A stretch of DNA of 37,966 bases, taken from positions 1 through 37,966 of the forward strand of contig JANJTQ010000072.1 of the NCBI GenBank assembly GCA_024711005.1. The letters run 5' to 3'. How positions within the stretch are numbered: position 1 is the first letter of the stretch; every line of letters begins with the position of its first letter. The stretch is from Opitutaceae bacterium. GTDB taxonomy: Bacteria; Verrucomicrobiota; Verrucomicrobiia; Opitutales; Opitutaceae. The notes under the pieces were generated by a model. It was not told the origin of the DNA. It made no database searches and worked only from the letters and a program-made list of their open reading frames with translations. Below are positions 37,295 through 37,966 of the stretch, in pieces. Both the position numbers and the translations under genes were made by a program.

Positions 37295-37801
37295 TTAACG
37301 CGCCGGAGCGGCCAGAGCCACCGGCGTTGCGGCATTCACTCCTGCGAGCATCACCGCATTGTCCGCGATCGCATTCGAATGAAAGGTCGCATACACCACG
37401 CCCACGAGATTCTCAGCCGTTACCGGCGTGCTGTCGGCCTCGGAATTGTTGTAGCCGGCGGCCGTCCAACCGTTCGCCGCGGACGCCACCAGGCGGTGGG
37501 CGATCGTCTCATTAAACCTGTTCGTGTAAACCACCACCATGCCTGCGCGAAGTTTTTCCGCAGCAAGATCTTTGATGACCACCACCGCGCCGGGACCAAA
37601 AAACGGAAGCATCGAGTTTCCTTCGATACGCAGTACTTTCAAATCGGCACGACCCGCTGCGAGCGCATGCGCGTCATTGAGCGCCGCAATCAGCGAAACC
37701 CCCGACACGGGATTGGCACCGCCGGCCGCCAAGGTCTCTCCGCCAATAGCCAGCCCCGCAAGAGCGAGGATGGTTCGGAGGAGTGCGCGGGCCGTTTTCA
37801 T
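37295..37801 (-). CDS. S26-family (SipW/ER-type) peptidase-like protein with Ser-His pair (168 aa)
   Basis: The N-terminus MKTARALLRTILALAGLAIG is a signal peptide or anchor. Residues 57-104 resemble the catalytic region of S26 signal peptidases: LRIEGNSMLPFFGPG with Ser63, then GMVVVYTNRFNETIAHRLV with His102 where LepB has Lys. Ser-His pairs are typical of the archaeal/eukaryotic/SipW branch. A GYNNSEAD stretch at about 116-123 may replace the GDN-x-x-x-D box. There is no C-terminal membrane segment. It could process a small set of exported proteins, or be a non-catalytic relative. Its upstream region carries a phased repeat array. Confidence 0.65.
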   Translation of the reverse strand: MKTARALLRTILALAGLAIGGETLAAGGANPVSGVSLIAALNDAHALAAGRADLKVLRIEGNSMLPFFGPGAVVVIKDLAAEKLRAGMVVVYTNRFNETIAHRLVASAANGWTAAGYNNSEADSTPVTAENLVGVVYATFHSNAIADNAVMLAGVNAATPVALAAPAR

Positions 37802-37868
37802 GGACCATACCCTACGCGAACACCGCGGAGTCCACTATCCGCCCCACCCCTCAATTACTCTCAAAGCT

Positions 37869-37939
37869 TTCCCCAGGTACTCCGCTAGGTTCCCCAGTAG
37901 GCGCGCCGACTTCCCCCTAGCTTCTAGGGTGAGTTCCCA
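37869..37939 (-). promoter_or_regulatory. Array of four helically phased TTCCC(C) sites with an internal palindrome
   Basis: TTCCCC occurs at 37869, 37890 and 37911, and TTCCCA at 37934: spacings of 21, 21 and 23 bp, about two helix turns, so all sites face the same side of the DNA. A perfect palindrome CCCTAG-CTT-CTAGGG lies at 37915-37929. The array is 68-138 bp upstream of the S26-like gene, a typical place for activator sites. It may instead control a gene beyond the window edge. Confidence 0.55.
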
Positions 37940-37966
37940 TAACGGCGTAGGGATTACACTGAGACT

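Overview
The window is a GC-rich bacterial chromosome segment carrying an integrated element of about 17.1 kb. The housekeeping genes (ruvA, dapA-dapB, a PilT-type ATPase, fabD, lepA, a large signal peptidase I, malQ, a family B DNA polymerase, phnA/yjdM, proS-clpS-DUF2017-like, tRNA-Glu, ndk) and the style of the intergenic repeats suggest a member of the Verrucomicrobia, probably Opitutaceae. That placement is inferred from protein flavour and is not proven by a marker gene.

Layout. 1-1086: 5' part of a two-domain oligopeptide/dipeptide ABC transporter ATPase, running off the window edge. 1328-3696: ruvA, then dapA-dapB (lysine/DAP pathway), all on the minus strand. 3780-9222: pilT-like ATPase, fabD, lepA and a signal peptidase I with a large insertion, on the plus strand. 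9581-26686: the integrated element. 26726-28736: malQ, whose start is unclear right beside the element, and a small conserved gene. 28817-31414: family B DNA polymerase and a four-helix membrane protein. 31597-32103: a PhnA-type zinc-ribbon gene, convergent with a candidate structured ncRNA. 32234-35237: the minus-strand operon proS, clpS, DUF2017-like gene, membrane protein. 35374-37966: an anchored protein, tRNA-Glu(CTC), ndk, and a SipW/S26B-like Ser-His peptidase preceded by a helically phased repeat array.

The main discovery is the element at 9.6-26.7 kb. I read it as a provirus of a tailless, membrane-containing virus with a double jelly-roll (DJR) capsid, related to the PM2/corticovirus P2 type. 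The evidence is a 341-residue P2-like major capsid protein, a small FtsK/HerA-type packaging ATPase, an HUH rolling-circle replication protein, and a long run of small co-oriented genes, many with one membrane segment, joined by 4-bp ATGA start/stop overlaps. No integrase, terminase, portal or tail gene is visible. The element is flanked by two 22-bp sites (19/22 identical) that look like XerCD/dif half-site hybrids, so host XerC/XerD probably integrated it. The capsid protein and the putative spike protein share a module of about 70 residues.

How the element's genes fit together. The right end holds three small early genes and rep. The middle holds a methyltransferase-like protein, membrane proteins, the packaging ATPase and an ASCH-like protein, ending at a strong terminator. 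Next comes the virion block: a small membrane protein, the capsid gene, a terminator, a cupin, a GNAT-like protein, membrane proteins, a beta-rich protein, a five-repeat protein and the spike. After it come small membrane or lipoproteins and a PIN-domain toxin. The left end has a likely lysogeny switch: two divergent ribbon-helix-helix regulators around a palindrome-rich operator, with a secreted cargo protein on one side and six tightly coupled small genes on the other.
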